Part shown: one piece after another, positions 35,209-45,148 of the stretch
How the letters are laid out: each line of letters opens with the position of its first letter
Position numbering within the stretch: the first letter of the stretch is position 1
Assembly: GCF_008710095.1 (NCBI RefSeq)
Contig: NZ_VYKJ01000007.1
Coordinates: forward strand, 245,469 to 309,468
Origin: Affinibrenneria salicis
Lineage (GTDB): Bacteria; Pseudomonadota; Gammaproteobacteria; Enterobacterales; Enterobacteriaceae
Direction of reading: 5' to 3'
Length of the DNA stretch: 64,000 bases
Program-made: the position numbers and the translations under genes
The notes under the pieces: generated by a model
Told to the model about the DNA's origin: nothing
Seen by the model: only the letters and a program-made list of their open reading frames with translations
Database searches by the model: none

Positions 35209-36075
35209 TCAGCGCTGCATACCCCAGCGTTTAACCGTGAGTTTTTCGATACTGGAGAAGATCAATCCTTCCACCAGCAAACCGATGATGATCACTGATG
35301 CCAGCCCGGCGAAAACCCGGTCGGTATACAGTTCGTTGCGATTCTGAAAGATATACCAGCCCAGGCCGCCCTGGCCGCTGGAGGCGCCGAACACCAGTTC
35401 GGCCGCGATCAGCGTGCGCCAGGCGAAGGCCCAGCCGATCTTCAGCCCCGAGAGGATGGACGGCAGCGCGGCCGGGATCAGAATGTGCGCCACATAACGC
35501 GCGCCTTTCAGGCCATAATTGCGCCCGGCCATCCGCAACGTATCGGAAACGCCGAGAAAGCCGCTGTAGGTATTGAGCGCCATCGGCCACATCACCGAAT
35601 GAATCAGGACGAAAATCAGGCTGTTTTCGCCCAGGCCAAACCACAGCAGAGCAAGCGGCAACAGGGCGATAGCCGGCAGCGGGTTGAACATCGAGGTCAG
35701 TATGCCGAGCAAATCGCGGCCGAAGCGCGTTGATACCGCCAGCGCGCTCAGCATCAGCGCCAGCACGCTGCCGATCACGTAGCCTTTGAGCAGCGTGCCG
35801 AAGGAGATGGTTATTTTTTGCGGCAATTCGCCGCTGGCCATATCGCTGATAAAGACCTGCAGCGTCTGGACGAAGCCGGGCAGCATCAAATCATTGTCGT
35901 AGCTGCGGGCCGTCAGTTCCCAGACGGCGATCAGTGCGGCCAGCAGGATGATTTTGCGCAGCCAGGCCTGGTTCCACAGACGCGTCGATACTGGCAGCGG
36001 CTGAGCCAGCGCCATGTCTTGCAGCGGCGTTAGCTCACGCAGATACTCGGAGCGAATCGGAGGATGAATGCTCAT
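35209..36075 (-). CDS. ABC transporter permease, TauC/SsuC-type
   Basis: A 288-residue inner-membrane protein with about six hydrophobic helices and the EAA loop AGRNYGLKGARYVAHILIPA, as in sulfonate/nitrate/taurine permeases. GYVIGSVLALMLSALAVST and MFNPLPAIALLPLALLWFGLG are typical of the family. The annotated start overlaps the ATPase gene by 41 bases; a later start is possible. It pairs with the ATPase at 36035. Confidence 0.9.
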   Translation of the reverse strand: MSIHPPIRSEYLRELTPLQDMALAQPLPVSTRLWNQAWLRKIILLAALIAVWELTARSYDNDLMLPGFVQTLQVFISDMASGELPQKITISFGTLLKGYVIGSVLALMLSALAVSTRFGRDLLGILTSMFNPLPAIALLPLALLWFGLGENSLIFVLIHSVMWPMALNTYSGFLGVSDTLRMAGRNYGLKGARYVAHILIPAALPSILSGLKIGWAFAWRTLIAAELVFGASSGQGGLGWYIFQNRNELYTDRVFAGLASVIIIGLLVEGLIFSSIEKLTVKRWGMQR

Positions 36076-36901
36076 TGTTTTTACCTTGTGATGATGTGGA
36101 TGGCGTCACCGGCGCGCTTTCGGCGGGAAACAGCAAATGGTGGATGCGCTGCGCGGCGCTCTGGAACGCGTCGCTGCCGCGATCGGTCAAACCGAACTGA
36201 TGGCTGTTGAGTTCGGCGCGCACGCGGCCCGGATGCGGGGACAGCAGCAGAATTCGGTTGCCCAGCACCAGCGCTTCGTCAATGGAATGCGTAACAAAGA
36301 GCAGGGTGAAGCCGACGTCATGCCACAATTCGAGCAACTCTTCCTGCATTTTGCGGCGCGTCAGGGCATCGAGCGCGGCGAAGGGTTCATCCATCAGTAA
36401 TATTCTGGGCTGCATGGCCAGCGCGCGGGCAATCGCGACCCGTTGCTTCATTCCGCCCGATAGGGTATGCGGATAAGAATCCGCAAAACCGGCCAGACCG
36501 ACCTTGTGCAAAAAATACATGGCGCGATCCCTGGCTTCGCTGCGGCCGGCTTTGCGGCTGGCCAGCAGGGGAAACATCGTGTTCTCCAGCACTGTTTTCC
36601 ACGGCGGCAGCTGTTCGAATTCCTGGAAGACCATCATGCGGTCCGGGCCCGGCTGGTTAATGCGCTGGCCGTCGAGATAAATAACGCCGTTCACCGGCGG
36701 TAAAAAGCCGCCGATCGATTTGAGCAAACTGGATTTGCCGCAGCCGGATGGACCGAGCAGGATAAAACGATCGCCGGTCCAGACGTCGAAGCTGACGTCG
36801 TGGGTAGCGCGCACCTGGCGCTGCCGCGTGCGGTATTCGAGTCCAACGTTGTGTACCTGCAGCAGGGGATGCGGGGTGGATGATTGATTCTGTAATGTCA
36901 T
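36035..36901 (-). CDS. ABC transporter ATPase, TauB/SsuB-type
   Basis: ATG 36901 follows CAGGAGA and gives 288 residues. It has Walker A GPSGCGKSS, signature LSGGMKQRVAIARA, Walker B ILLMDEPFAALD and H-loop VTHSIDEA, the pattern of nitrate/sulfonate/taurine importers. No intact binding-protein gene accompanies it; a scar that looks like one lies just upstream at 36979-37130. Import through this pair would therefore need a binding protein from elsewhere. Confidence 0.9.
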   Translation of the reverse strand: MTLQNQSSTPHPLLQVHNVGLEYRTRQRQVRATHDVSFDVWTGDRFILLGPSGCGKSSLLKSIGGFLPPVNGVIYLDGQRINQPGPDRMMVFQEFEQLPPWKTVLENTMFPLLASRKAGRSEARDRAMYFLHKVGLAGFADSYPHTLSGGMKQRVAIARALAMQPRILLMDEPFAALDALTRRKMQEELLELWHDVGFTLLFVTHSIDEALVLGNRILLLSPHPGRVRAELNSHQFGLTDRGSDAFQSAAQRIHHLLFPAESAPVTPSTSSQGKNNEHSSSDSLRVSA

Positions 36902-37377
36902 GCTGTCTCCTGCGCCCCGGCCGGCTGCCCGGCTCGCTGTGCGCTTCCTCAAAGAAATAGTCTTTCCATGAACAGGCTTTATTTTTTCAGTACGCCGGAC
37001 TGCCGTAATGTCGCCGTCTGCTGGTAAGCAAAAGCATGTTAAGGCAGCGGGGATGTTTCGATGAAAAAACGACCGATAGCGGCGCCGCGAATAACGACGA
37101 GCCGTGATTGTTATCGGAATTAAATTTCATTTTCTCTCTCTGAAAAATAGCCGGTAAAACCTCAGCACATACTGAGGTTAAATCGTTATGTTAATAAAGT
37201 CTTTTTTGGAATAAGCTGCATTGAATAACTAATAAGTAATGGAATTCAATATTTGTAAAGTATTCGTATTCTATTATCTGTTTTTTAACTATGAATAGTT
37301 AAAAAATATGCTTATGTGAAATGTGAGGCGCGGATATAGTCATCTTTCACGCTATTTACTTGACTCTGAGACAGTAT
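36902..37377. promoter_or_regulatory. Divergent promoter region of the putative sulfonate genes
   Basis: About 475 bases between the divergent ABC-transporter and Ldh2-family operons. It contains the binding-protein scar and then an AT-rich stretch, 37130-37330, where both promoters should lie. The dyad ACCTCAGcacatactGAGGT at 37159-37177 is a possible regulator site. No regulator gene is adjacent, and no Cbl or CysB site was identified. Confidence 0.4.
36979..37130 (-). pseudogene. Probable scar of an ABC substrate-binding protein gene
   Basis: Just upstream of the ATPase gene, an ATG at 37130 preceded by GAGAGAG opens a short frame (MKFNSDNNHGSS..), and at the far end another frame gives HAFAYQQTATLRQSGVLKK and a stop at 36979. 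The second looks like the helical tail of a TauA/SsuA-type binding protein. The expected 900 or so bases between are missing. The position is where the binding-protein gene normally lies. This is an interpretation from short peptides. Confidence 0.4.
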
Positions 37378-38409
37378 ATGCCCGTTTTTTCTCATCGTTA
37401 TTTACGCGATTATCTGCGCCAGCGTCTGATGGAAAATGAGGTCGATGAAGCTGCGGCGAGGCAGGTTGCCGATAATCTGGTCGAGTCCTGTCTCAAAGGG
37501 CACGATTCGCACGGCGTCAGTATGCTGCCGCGCTATATTGCGGCTATTCGCGAAGGCGGTCTGAATCCCGCCGTCGGCGTGAAGCTGGAGGCGGATAACG
37601 GCGCGCTGTTGTCCTTCGACGGGCAGCATGGTTTCGGCCAGGTTGTCGGTCGTCAGGCGATCGAGCAGGGCATTCGTCGCGCGCAGCAGTTTGGCGTGGC
37701 GGTGGTGAGTCTGGCCAATGCGCACCATTTGGGCCGCATCGGCGCCTGGGCGGAGCAGGCGGCGGACGCGGGGCTGGTTTCCCTGCACTTCGCCAATGTA
37801 AACAGCCGCGCCAACGTCTTGCCCTGGCAGGGCCAGCGACCGCGTCTGGGCACTAATCCCTTTTGCGCCGGCATTCCGGTCGCCGGCGCCGCGCCGATTA
37901 TTCTGGATTTCGCCACCAGCGTGATCGCCGGCAATAAGGCGCGGATTGCCTGGAATGAAGGACGAACGCTGGCGCCAGGGTGCGCCGTCGACGATCGCGG
38001 CGAGGCTACGGTCGATCCGCGCTGGCTGATGGAAGCGCCCTTTGGCGCGCTGCGCGCCTTCGGCGAGCATAAAGGCGCCGGTCTGTCGCTGATTTGTTCC
38101 CTGCTCGGCGCGGCGCTGACCGGCGGCCAAACCGAACGCGCCACGCAGCCGGATAAAAAGCGCATTATTAATAGCATGCTGTCCGTACTTATTGATCCGC
38201 AGCGCCTGGGCGGGGCCGCGCTATACCAACAGGAAATTCCGGCATTGCTGAATTGGGTACGCAGTTCGCGCGACGATGATCAGTTATTACTGCCTGGCGA
38301 ACCGGAGCAAAAAGAATATCAATTGCGTTTGGCTAACGGCATATTTATCGATGACGTCAGCTGGCGGCAATTAGCCGATTTACAACCTGAAAACGCTATT
38401 CGCGCATAA
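37378..38409 (+). CDS. Malate/L-lactate dehydrogenase (Ldh2) family; YbiC/ComC-like hydroxycarboxylate dehydrogenase
   Basis: The start is ATG 37378 (343 residues; a TTG six codons upstream is open). Family hallmarks are LKGHDSHGVSMLPRY, VVSLANAHHLGRIGAWAEQA, RLGTNPFCAGIPV and FGEHKGAGLSLICSLLGAAL. The family includes E. coli HcxB (YbiC) and the sulfolactate dehydrogenase ComC, which oxidise or form 2-hydroxy acids with NAD(P). It is the first gene of a run with a CuyA/DcyD-like lyase and a racemase. I infer sulfolactate/sulfopyruvate interconversion as one candidate reaction. Confidence 0.85.
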   Translation: MPVFSHRYLRDYLRQRLMENEVDEAAARQVADNLVESCLKGHDSHGVSMLPRYIAAIREGGLNPAVGVKLEADNGALLSFDGQHGFGQVVGRQAIEQGIRRAQQFGVAVVSLANAHHLGRIGAWAEQAADAGLVSLHFANVNSRANVLPWQGQRPRLGTNPFCAGIPVAGAAPIILDFATSVIAGNKARIAWNEGRTLAPGCAVDDRGEATVDPRWLMEAPFGALRAFGEHKGAGLSLICSLLGAALTGGQTERATQPDKKRIINSMLSVLIDPQRLGGAALYQQEIPALLNWVRSSRDDDQLLLPGEPEQKEYQLRLANGIFIDDVSWRQLADLQPENAIRA

Positions 38410-38569
38410 TCAGGCCAGCGGCTGTTCATTATTCAGCGTGACGCTATTTCTGTTCTCCGTCGAAGATAAAGCCGCCGCAGAGAAAATACCTATCCGCACC
38501 AACCGTTATTCTTTTTAATTTTATTGCGCCGTTGAACAAGCCAGCCTCAATTCGCGTACAGGAGTCAAT

Positions 38570-39586
38570 ATGCATTTAGCCCGTTTTCCCCGTTTATCGC
38601 TGGGGCATTTCCCTACGCCGCTGGAAGCCCTGCCCAATTTGAGCAGCTATCTGGGCGGGCCGACGATATATATCAAACGCGATGATTGCACCGGTCTGGC
38701 GACCGGCGGCAACAAGACGCGTAAGCTGGAGTTTCTGCTGGCCGATGCGTTGCAAAAAGGCGCGGACGTGGTGATTACCCAGGGCGCCACGCAGTCCAAC
38801 CATGTGCGTCAGACTATCGCCGGCGCGGCCAGACTGGGATTAGAGGCTCAGGTGCTGCTGGAGCAGCGCGTCGCGGATAGCGGCGATGATTATCAATACT
38901 CGGGCAATGTTCTGCTGGATAAGATTCTGGGCGGCGCGATCGTTGAGCATCTGCCGGCCGGCGCCGATATGCAACTGGCGATGGAGCAACGAGCGGAAAC
39001 TCTGCGTTCACAGGGCCGTACGCCTTATGTGATCCCCGGCGGCGGCTCCAACCCGATCGGCGCGCTGGGCTATGTCGCCTGCGCCGAAGAGTTGCTTTTC
39101 CAGTCGAGCCAGCAGCGCTTGCGCATCGACCATATCGTGCATGCGACCGGCAGCACCGGTACTCAGGCTGGCCTGGTCGCCGGTCTGAGCGCCAGCCATA
39201 GCGGGATCCCGGTGCTTGGCATCAGCGTGCGCGCGCCGAAAGCGCGCCAGGAGCAAAACGTCTGGGCGCTGGCGCAGCGCACCCGCGAACTGCTCGGCGT
39301 GCCGGGCGAACTGGCGCGCAGCGCGGTCGTCGCCAACAGCGATTACGTTGGCGACGGCTATGGCGTGCCGACGGCAGGCATGACGGAGGCGGTTACGTTG
39401 CTGGCGCGGCTGGAAGGGATTTTGCTCGATCCGGTTTATTCGGGAAAAGGCATGGCGGGGCTGATCGATCTGGTCCGCAAAGGCTATTTCGGCAAGGATG
39501 ACAATGTGCTGTTCATCCATACTGGCGGCGCGGCCGGGCTGTTCGGCTATCGTCAGGTGCTGGAACAGGCGGCGAAAAATGGCTGA
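38570..39586 (+). CDS. PLP-dependent L-cysteate sulfo-lyase (CuyA)/D-cysteine desulfhydrase (DcyD) family protein
   Basis: This 338-residue tryptophan-synthase-beta-fold enzyme begins MHLARFPR, as I recall for CuyA-type proteins, and has [20 protein letters not shown] with PLP lysine K49, [12 protein letters not shown] and [15 protein letters not shown]. CuyA releases sulfite and ammonia from L-cysteate, giving pyruvate; DcyD releases sulfide from D-cysteine. The DDCTG stretch and the sulfonate-type transporter nearby favour CuyA, but the two cannot be separated with certainty here. ACAGGAG precedes the ATG, and the stop overlaps the racemase start by 8 bases. Confidence 0.82.
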   Translation: MHLARFPRLSLGHFPTPLEALPNLSSYLGGPTIYIKRDDCTGLATGGNKTRKLEFLLADALQKGADVVITQGATQSNHVRQTIAGAARLGLEAQVLLEQRVADSGDDYQYSGNVLLDKILGGAIVEHLPAGADMQLAMEQRAETLRSQGRTPYVIPGGGSNPIGALGYVACAEELLFQSSQQRLRIDHIVHATGSTGTQAGLVAGLSASHSGIPVLGISVRAPKARQEQNVWALAQRTRELLGVPGELARSAVVANSDYVGDGYGVPTAGMTEAVTLLARLEGILLDPVYSGKGMAGLIDLVRKGYFGKDDNVLFIHTGGAAGLFGYRQVLEQAAKNG

Positions 39587-40292
39587 GCCGCTGCTGATCG
39601 GCATTCTCGGCGGCATGGGGCCGCTGGCGACGCTCGATCTGTGGCAGAAAATTATTGCCGGCACGCCCGCTCGTCGCGATCAGGATCATGTGCCGCTGGT
39701 GGTCTGGAATGTGCCGCAGATCCCGGATCGGCAGGCGGCGCTGGCCGGGCGCGGCGAATCTCCGCTGCCGGCGTTGCTGCGGGCGATTCAACAGCTCAAT
39801 GCGCTCGGCGTAAGCCACATCGCGCTGCCCTGCAATACGGCGCATCACTGGTATCCGCAACTGGCGGCCGCCAGCCGGGCTCCGCTGTTGCATATTGCGG
39901 ATCTGACCGCGCGCCATCTCGCCGCCGTCGCGCCGCTGCCGGCGCGGGTCGGGCTGATCGCGACCGAGGGCACGCTGGCGGCGGGCTGGTATCAGCAACG
40001 GCTGAGCGCGCTGGGCATTACGCCGCTCTTGCCCGAGCGGCAGGAAATGGATAACCAATTTGTGCCCGGTTGCTATGCCGTGAAGCGCGGCGAGTTACGT
40101 CTGGGCGGAGAATTGCTGCACCAGTTGGCCGGCGCGCTGGTCGCCAGAGGCGCGCAGCGGCTGATCCTCGCCTGCACCGAGGTGCCGCCGGCGCTGCAGG
40201 CGGTCGCTTCGCCGCTGCAGGCCATTGCTATCGACCCGACGCATATTCTGGCGCAGGCCTGTATCGATCTCTGGCTCGACAAGCGGCGCTAA
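39579..40292 (+). CDS. Aspartate/glutamate racemase family protein
   Basis: ATG 39579 overlaps the end of the lyase gene and gives 237 residues. The two catalytic cysteines are Cys85 in [10 protein letters not shown] and the late one in [12 protein letters not shown], with [13 protein letters not shown] at the start, as in PLP-independent aspartate racemases. Tight coupling to the lyase gene suggests that it supplies the enantiomer the lyase accepts, for example D- to L-cysteate or L- to D-cysteine. This role is inferred. Confidence 0.88.
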   Translation: MAEPLLIGILGGMGPLATLDLWQKIIAGTPARRDQDHVPLVVWNVPQIPDRQAALAGRGESPLPALLRAIQQLNALGVSHIALPCNTAHHWYPQLAAASRAPLLHIADLTARHLAAVAPLPARVGLIATEGTLAAGWYQQRLSALGITPLLPERQEMDNQFVPGCYAVKRGELRLGGELLHQLAGALVARGAQRLILACTEVPPALQAVASPLQAIAIDPTHILAQACIDLWLDKRR

Positions 40293-40763
40293 GCGGGAAA
40301 GCGGCACGACGACTTTCGTCCCGGGCGGCGATGGTTGTCGTTCCTCCCGCCGGCTATTCGCCATTCGCACCGCCGCCGGTCTGTCCCGCCGTTCATATTT
40401 TTGTCTTAATCCGTCACTAGTCTTTAGCTCCGGCCGAGGCCGGCAGACGCGCGCGGCGTATCAACGTTGTCCGCCGCCTCAGAGGCGCCGGCCGGCGGCG
40501 CGATAAACTGAACACTCTTAACGAAACGATTACGGTTCAAACATGGAAGTTATCGGCGTAATTGACGATAATACGCCTTTGATCATGCAAGCCGCAGACG
40601 CTCTGGCCGTTCCCGTCAGCCGCGACGAGCCGGGTCGTTATCCGGTCTCTTGCCCGCGCGGTCGCGTCTTTTGCCGCTTGCAGTGGATGGGTTATCGCGT
40701 CCAACTATTTTCTTTCCCCGCGTGTGGGAGAGGCATCTGTCCTTAACTACGATTAAGATTTTC
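40293..40763. other. Gene-free stretch upstream of mdtA
   Basis: These 471 bases lie between the racemase gene and mdtA, both on the plus strand. The mdt promoter is expected here. I could not identify a BaeR or CpxR box, and the short open frame at 40543-40746 has no recognisable similarity. Confidence 0.45.
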
Positions 40764-41966
40764 ATGACAAAGTCATCGCGTTCCCGATTGTTGAAATTCC
40801 TGTTATTTGTCGTATTGGCGCTGATTATCGCCGGCGTGATCTGGCGTCTGTGGCCGCATGGTCAACAGAGCGGTATGCGCGGGCCCGGCGGCCCGGGTAT
40901 GATGATGGGCGGCGCGACCACCGTCGTTCACGGCGGGGTGGCGACCCAGGCCGACGTGCCGGTGTACCTGACCGCGCTCGGGACGGTCACGCCGAACGCC
41001 ACGGTCACGGTGACCAGCCGCGTCGACGGTCAGTTAATCAAGGTCTACTTTACCGAAGGGCAGAAGGTCGAGGCCGGTCAACTGCTGGCGCAGATTGATC
41101 CGCGCAGCTACCAGGCGACGCTGGCGCAGTATCAGGCCGAACTCAGCGAAAACCAGGCGCTGCTGAAAAGCGCGCAGATGACGCTGGCGCGTTATAAAAA
41201 ACTGTTCGCTCAGGATTCGCTCTCGCGTCAGGATTTGGAGACGCAGATGGCGACCGTCGGCCAGTACAGCGGAGCGATCAAAGCCGATGAGGCGCAAATC
41301 GCCTCCGCCAGGCTGAATATCGAATATGCGCGCATCACCGCGCCAATCAGCGGCCGCGTCGGTTTGCGGCTGGTGGACGCGGGCAATATGGTGACCAGCA
41401 GCGATACTACCGGCATCGTGACTATCACGCAGACCCAGCCGGCGGCGGTGACCTTCAGCGTGCCGCAAAGCAATATTCCGGTGCTGCTGAAAACGCTGCA
41501 TAACGGGCAGAGCATGCCGGTAACCGCTTTTGATCAGGATAATAAAACCGTGTTGGCCGAGGGCAAGGCGCAGTTTATCAGCAACAGCATCGATACCAGT
41601 ACCGGTACGGTGCAGCTGAAGGCGCTGTTCGCCAATGACGATGAAACGCTGTATGCCAACCAGTTCGTCAATGTGCGGCTGCAGACCGGCACGCTGACGC
41701 AGGCGACGGTGATTCCGTCCCAGGCGCTGCAGCTCAGCAGCGACGGCAGTTTTGTGTTTGTGATTAACCAGGACGACAGCGTGACGCGTAAAGCGGTGCA
41801 AACCGGTCCGACGTTCGGCGACGATCTGCGGGCCATTCTGTCCGGCATCGCGCCGGGGGATCGCGTGGTGACGGAAGGGGTTGATCGCCTGACCAACGGC
41901 AGCAAAGTCAGCATCGCGGCGACGACGCAGAGCGCCGCCGCCGGCGGGAGCGCGCAGGCGCAATGA
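40764..41966 (+). CDS. mdtA: Multidrug efflux RND periplasmic adaptor MdtA
   Basis: Starting at ATG 40764 gives 400 residues with an N-terminal anchor ([19 protein letters not shown]), then a Gly/Met-rich stretch and the adaptor core: [20 protein letters not shown], the lipoyl half [14 protein letters not shown], a hairpin of about 60 residues, and [19 protein letters not shown]. The ribosome binding site is weak. The gene overlaps mdtB by 4 bases. MdtABC exports bile salts and novobiocin-like compounds in E. coli; plant phenolics are possible substrates here. Confidence 0.93.
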   Translation: MTKSSRSRLLKFLLFVVLALIIAGVIWRLWPHGQQSGMRGPGGPGMMMGGATTVVHGGVATQADVPVYLTALGTVTPNATVTVTSRVDGQLIKVYFTEGQKVEAGQLLAQIDPRSYQATLAQYQAELSENQALLKSAQMTLARYKKLFAQDSLSRQDLETQMATVGQYSGAIKADEAQIASARLNIEYARITAPISGRVGLRLVDAGNMVTSSDTTGIVTITQTQPAAVTFSVPQSNIPVLLKTLHNGQSMPVTAFDQDNKTVLAEGKAQFISNSIDTSTGTVQLKALFANDDETLYANQFVNVRLQTGTLTQATVIPSQALQLSSDGSFVFVINQDDSVTRKAVQTGPTFGDDLRAILSGIAPGDRVVTEGVDRLTNGSKVSIAATTQSAAAGGSAQAQ

Positions 41967-44900
41967 ATCCGTCACGTATCTTTATCGAGCGCCCGGTCGC
42001 CACCATTCTGCTGATGGTCGGCGTGCTGATTTCAGGCATCTTCGCTTACCGCGCGCTCTCGACCTCGGCGCTGCCGCAGGTCGACTATCCCACCATTCAG
42101 GTGACCACCCTGTATCCCGGCGCCAGTCCGGACGTGATGGCATCGTCCGTGACCGGGCCGCTGGAGCGTCAGCTCGGCCAGATGGCCGGCCTGAGCCAGA
42201 TGACCTCCAGCAGCTCCGGCGGTTCATCGGTGATCACCCTGAAATTCTCGCTGGAACTGTCGCTGGATGTCGCGGAGCAGGAAGTGCAGGCGGCGATCAA
42301 CGGCGCCGACAGTCTGCTGCCCTCCGATTTGCCCAATCCGCCGACCTATAAAAAGGTGAACCCGGCGGACAACGCGGTGATTACGCTGGCCGCCAGCTCG
42401 GATACGCTGCCGCTGATTAAGGTGCAGGATCTGGTCAACACCCGTATTGCGCTCAAGCTGTCGCAGATCTCCGGCGTCGGCATGGTGACGCTGGCGGGCG
42501 GTCATCAACCGGCGATCCGCGTGCAGATGGACCCGCAGGCGCTGGCCGCGCACGGCCTGACGCTGGAAGACGTCAATACGCTGATCGGCAATAGCAACGT
42601 TAACGGCTCTAAGGGCGGTTTTGACGGCAAATACCATTCGGTCACCATCGACGCCAACGATCAGCTGCGTACCGCGCAGGAGTACGGCAATCTGATTCTG
42701 ACCTATCAGAACGGCGCGGCGCTGCGTTTGCACGATATCGCTCATATCGAAGAGGCATCGGAAAACAGCTATCAGTCGGCGTGGGCCAACCGCAGCCCGG
42801 CGATTGTCATCAGCGTACAGCGCCAGCCCGGCGCGAACGTGATTTCAGTGGTCGATAACATCAAGGCGCGACTGCCGGCCCTGCAGGCGGCGCTGCCTGA
42901 TGGGGTGAAGATACAAATCCTGTCCGACCGCACGCAAACTATCCGCGCCTCGATCAGCGACGTACAGTTCGAACTGATGCTGTCGATCGCGCTGGTGGTG
43001 ATGGTCACTTTCCTGTTCTTGCGCAACATCGCCGCTACGCTGATCCCGAGCGTGGCCGTGCCGCTGTCGCTGGTCGGCACCTTCGGCGTGATGTATCTGG
43101 CCGATTTCAGTCTTAACAACCTGTCGCTGATGGCGCTGACCATCGCCACCGGTTTCGTCATTGATGACGCGATCGTGGTGGTGGAGAATATTTCCCGTCG
43201 GCTGGAGGAGGGCGAAACGCCAATGCAGGCGGCCCTGAAAGGTTCGCAGCAGATCGGCTTCACCATCATCTCGCTGACTTTCTCGCTCATTGCCGTGCTG
43301 ATCCCGCTGTTGTTTATGGGGGATGTGGTCGGCCGACTGTTCCGTGAGTTCGCCATTACGCTGGCGGTGGCGATTCTGGTGTCGATGCTGGTATCGCTGA
43401 CGCTGACTCCGATGCTGTGCGCTTATTTGCTGCGCCACATTCCGCCGGAACGACAGTCGCGTTTCGCGCGCAAGGGCGGCGAGTTTTTCGACCGGCTGGT
43501 GCGCATTTACGATCGCCTGCTGACGGTGGTGCTCAACCATCAGAAACTGACCCTGCTGGTGGCGCTGGCCACCTTTGTGCTGACGGCGCTGCTTTATCTG
43601 GTGATACCCAAAGGCTTTTTCCCCACCCAGGATACCGGACTGATTCAGGGGGTGACCGTGGCTTCGCAGGATGTCTCGTTCGGCGAGATGGCTAAACGAC
43701 AGCAGGCGCTGACGGATCTGATTCTGCGCAACCCGGCGGTCGAAAGCGTCGCCTCCACCATCGGTATCGACGGCAACAACAGTAGTCTGAACAGCGGTCG
43801 CCTGCAGATTAATCTCAAACCGTTCGACGAGCGCGACGAGCGCGCCGATAGCGTGATCGCGGCGCTGCGCCAGGCGGTGCAGGGCGTGCCCGGCATCGCG
43901 CTCTATCTGCAGTCGGCGCAGGATCTGACGGTCAACGATCAGGTTACGCCGAGCCAGTATCAGTTCACGCTGGATGACGCCGACAGCGAAAACCTGGTCA
44001 AGTGGTCGCCCGCGCTGGCGGCGGCGCTGGCCAAACGGCCGGAGTTCAATAACGTAGTCAACAATCTGCAGGACCAGGGGCAGGTGGCCTATGTCGAGAT
44101 TAATCGTGACAAAGCCGCGCGCTACGGCATCACCGCCTCGGATATTGATACCGCACTGTATAACTCATTCGGTCAGCGTCTGGTCTCGACGATTTTCACC
44201 CAGTCGAATCAGTATCGCGTGGTGCTGGAGGTGGCGCCGCGCTATCAGCAATCGCCGGCCTCGCTTGAGGATGTCTGGCTGGCCAGTACGGTATCGTCCG
44301 ATAGCGATAGCAGTACGTCGTCTTCATCATCGTCCGCCGCCGCTTCGTCGTCTTCGGCCAGTTCGACCAGCGGTATGGTGAAGCTGACGTCGATCGCTAC
44401 CGTGCACCAGCGCACCGGCTCGCTGATGCACATGCGGCTGAATCAGTTCCCGGCGGTGACGGTGTCGTTCAATTTGAATGCGGACTATTCGCTGGAGGAC
44501 GCGCAGCAGGCGATCGCCGAGGTCAGTAAACAGCTGGCGATGCCGTCGGGCATCACGCTGCGCTATCAGGGCGAGGCCGCCGCGTTCCAGAGCGCCAGCA
44601 GCAATACGCTGTGGCTGATTCTGGCCGCGTTGATCACCATGTATGTGGTGCTCGGCATCCTGTACGAAAGTTTTATTCATCCGGTTACGATTCTGTCGAC
44701 GTTGCCGTCGGCGGCGGTGGGCGCGCTGCTGATCCTGCTGTTGGCCGGCAGCGAATTCAGTCTGATTGCGCTGATTGGCGTGATTCTGCTGATCGGCATC
44801 GTCAAAAAGAACGCCATTATGATGATCGACTTCGCGCTTGAGGCCGAAAACCGGCAGCATCTCAGCCCGCGCGAGGCGATCCATCAGGCCTGTTTGCTGC

Positions 44901-45145
44901 GCTTCCGGCCGATCCTGATGACCACTATGGCGGCGTTGCTCGGCGCGCTGCCGCTGATGCTGGCCTCCGGTTCCGGCGCGGAGTTGCGCCAGCCGCTGGG
45001 GCTGGTGATCGTCGGCGGTCTGATCGTCAGTCAGGTGCTGACGCTGTTCTCCACTCCGGTGATTTATCTGTGGTTCGACGGCCTGGCGCAACGCGGCAAG
45101 CGCTATATGCGCAACGCGCAGCGCCAGTCGCGGGGCGGGGAATAA
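41963..45145 (+). CDS. mdtB: Multidrug efflux RND transporter MdtB
   Basis: The 1060-residue RND pump starts [20 protein letters not shown] and has the full 12-helix plan with [14 protein letters not shown] in helix 4 and [18 protein letters not shown] near the end. It forms the B2C heterotrimer with MdtC. It is about 20 residues longer than E. coli MdtB; the extra length is a Ser/Ala/Asp-rich low-complexity stretch at about residues 775-800 in the second periplasmic region. It overlaps mdtA; mdtC starts 3 bases downstream. Confidence 0.95.
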   Translation: MNPSRIFIERPVATILLMVGVLISGIFAYRALSTSALPQVDYPTIQVTTLYPGASPDVMASSVTGPLERQLGQMAGLSQMTSSSSGGSSVITLKFSLELSLDVAEQEVQAAINGADSLLPSDLPNPPTYKKVNPADNAVITLAASSDTLPLIKVQDLVNTRIALKLSQISGVGMVTLAGGHQPAIRVQMDPQALAAHGLTLEDVNTLIGNSNVNGSKGGFDGKYHSVTIDANDQLRTAQEYGNLILTYQNGAALRLHDIAHIEEASENSYQSAWANRSPAIVISVQRQPGANVISVVDNIKARLPALQAALPDGVKIQILSDRTQTIRASISDVQFELMLSIALVVMVTFLFLRNIAATLIPSVAVPLSLVGTFGVMYLADFSLNNLSLMALTIATGFVIDDAIVVVENISRRLEEGETPMQAALKGSQQIGFTIISLTFSLIAVLIPLLFMGDVVGRLFREFAITLAVAILVSMLVSLTLTPMLCAYLLRHIPPERQSRFARKGGEFFDRLVRIYDRLLTVVLNHQKLTLLVALATFVLTALLYLVIPKGFFPTQDTGLIQGVTVASQDVSFGEMAKRQQALTDLILRNPAVESVASTIGIDGNNSSLNSGRLQINLKPFDERDERADSVIAALRQAVQGVPGIALYLQSAQDLTVNDQVTPSQYQFTLDDADSENLVKWSPALAAALAKRPEFNNVVNNLQDQGQVAYVEINRDKAARYGITASDIDTALYNSFGQRLVSTIFTQSNQYRVVLEVAPRYQQSPASLEDVWLASTVSSDSDSSTSSSSSSAAASSSSASSTSGMVKLTSIATVHQRTGSLMHMRLNQFPAVTVSFNLNADYSLEDAQQAIAEVSKQLAMPSGITLRYQGEAAAFQSASSNTLWLILAALITMYVVLGILYESFIHPVTILSTLPSAAVGALLILLLAGSEFSLIALIGVILLIGIVKKNAIMMIDFALEAENRQHLSPREAIHQACLLRFRPILMTTMAALLGALPLMLASGSGAELRQPLGLVIVGGLIVSQVLTLFSTPVIYLWFDGLAQRGKRYMRNAQRQSRGGE

Positions 45146-45148
45146 GCT

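Noticed and set aside
40543..40746. 67-codon frame upstream of mdtA.
   Set aside because: No recognisable features; coding context and start signal are poor.
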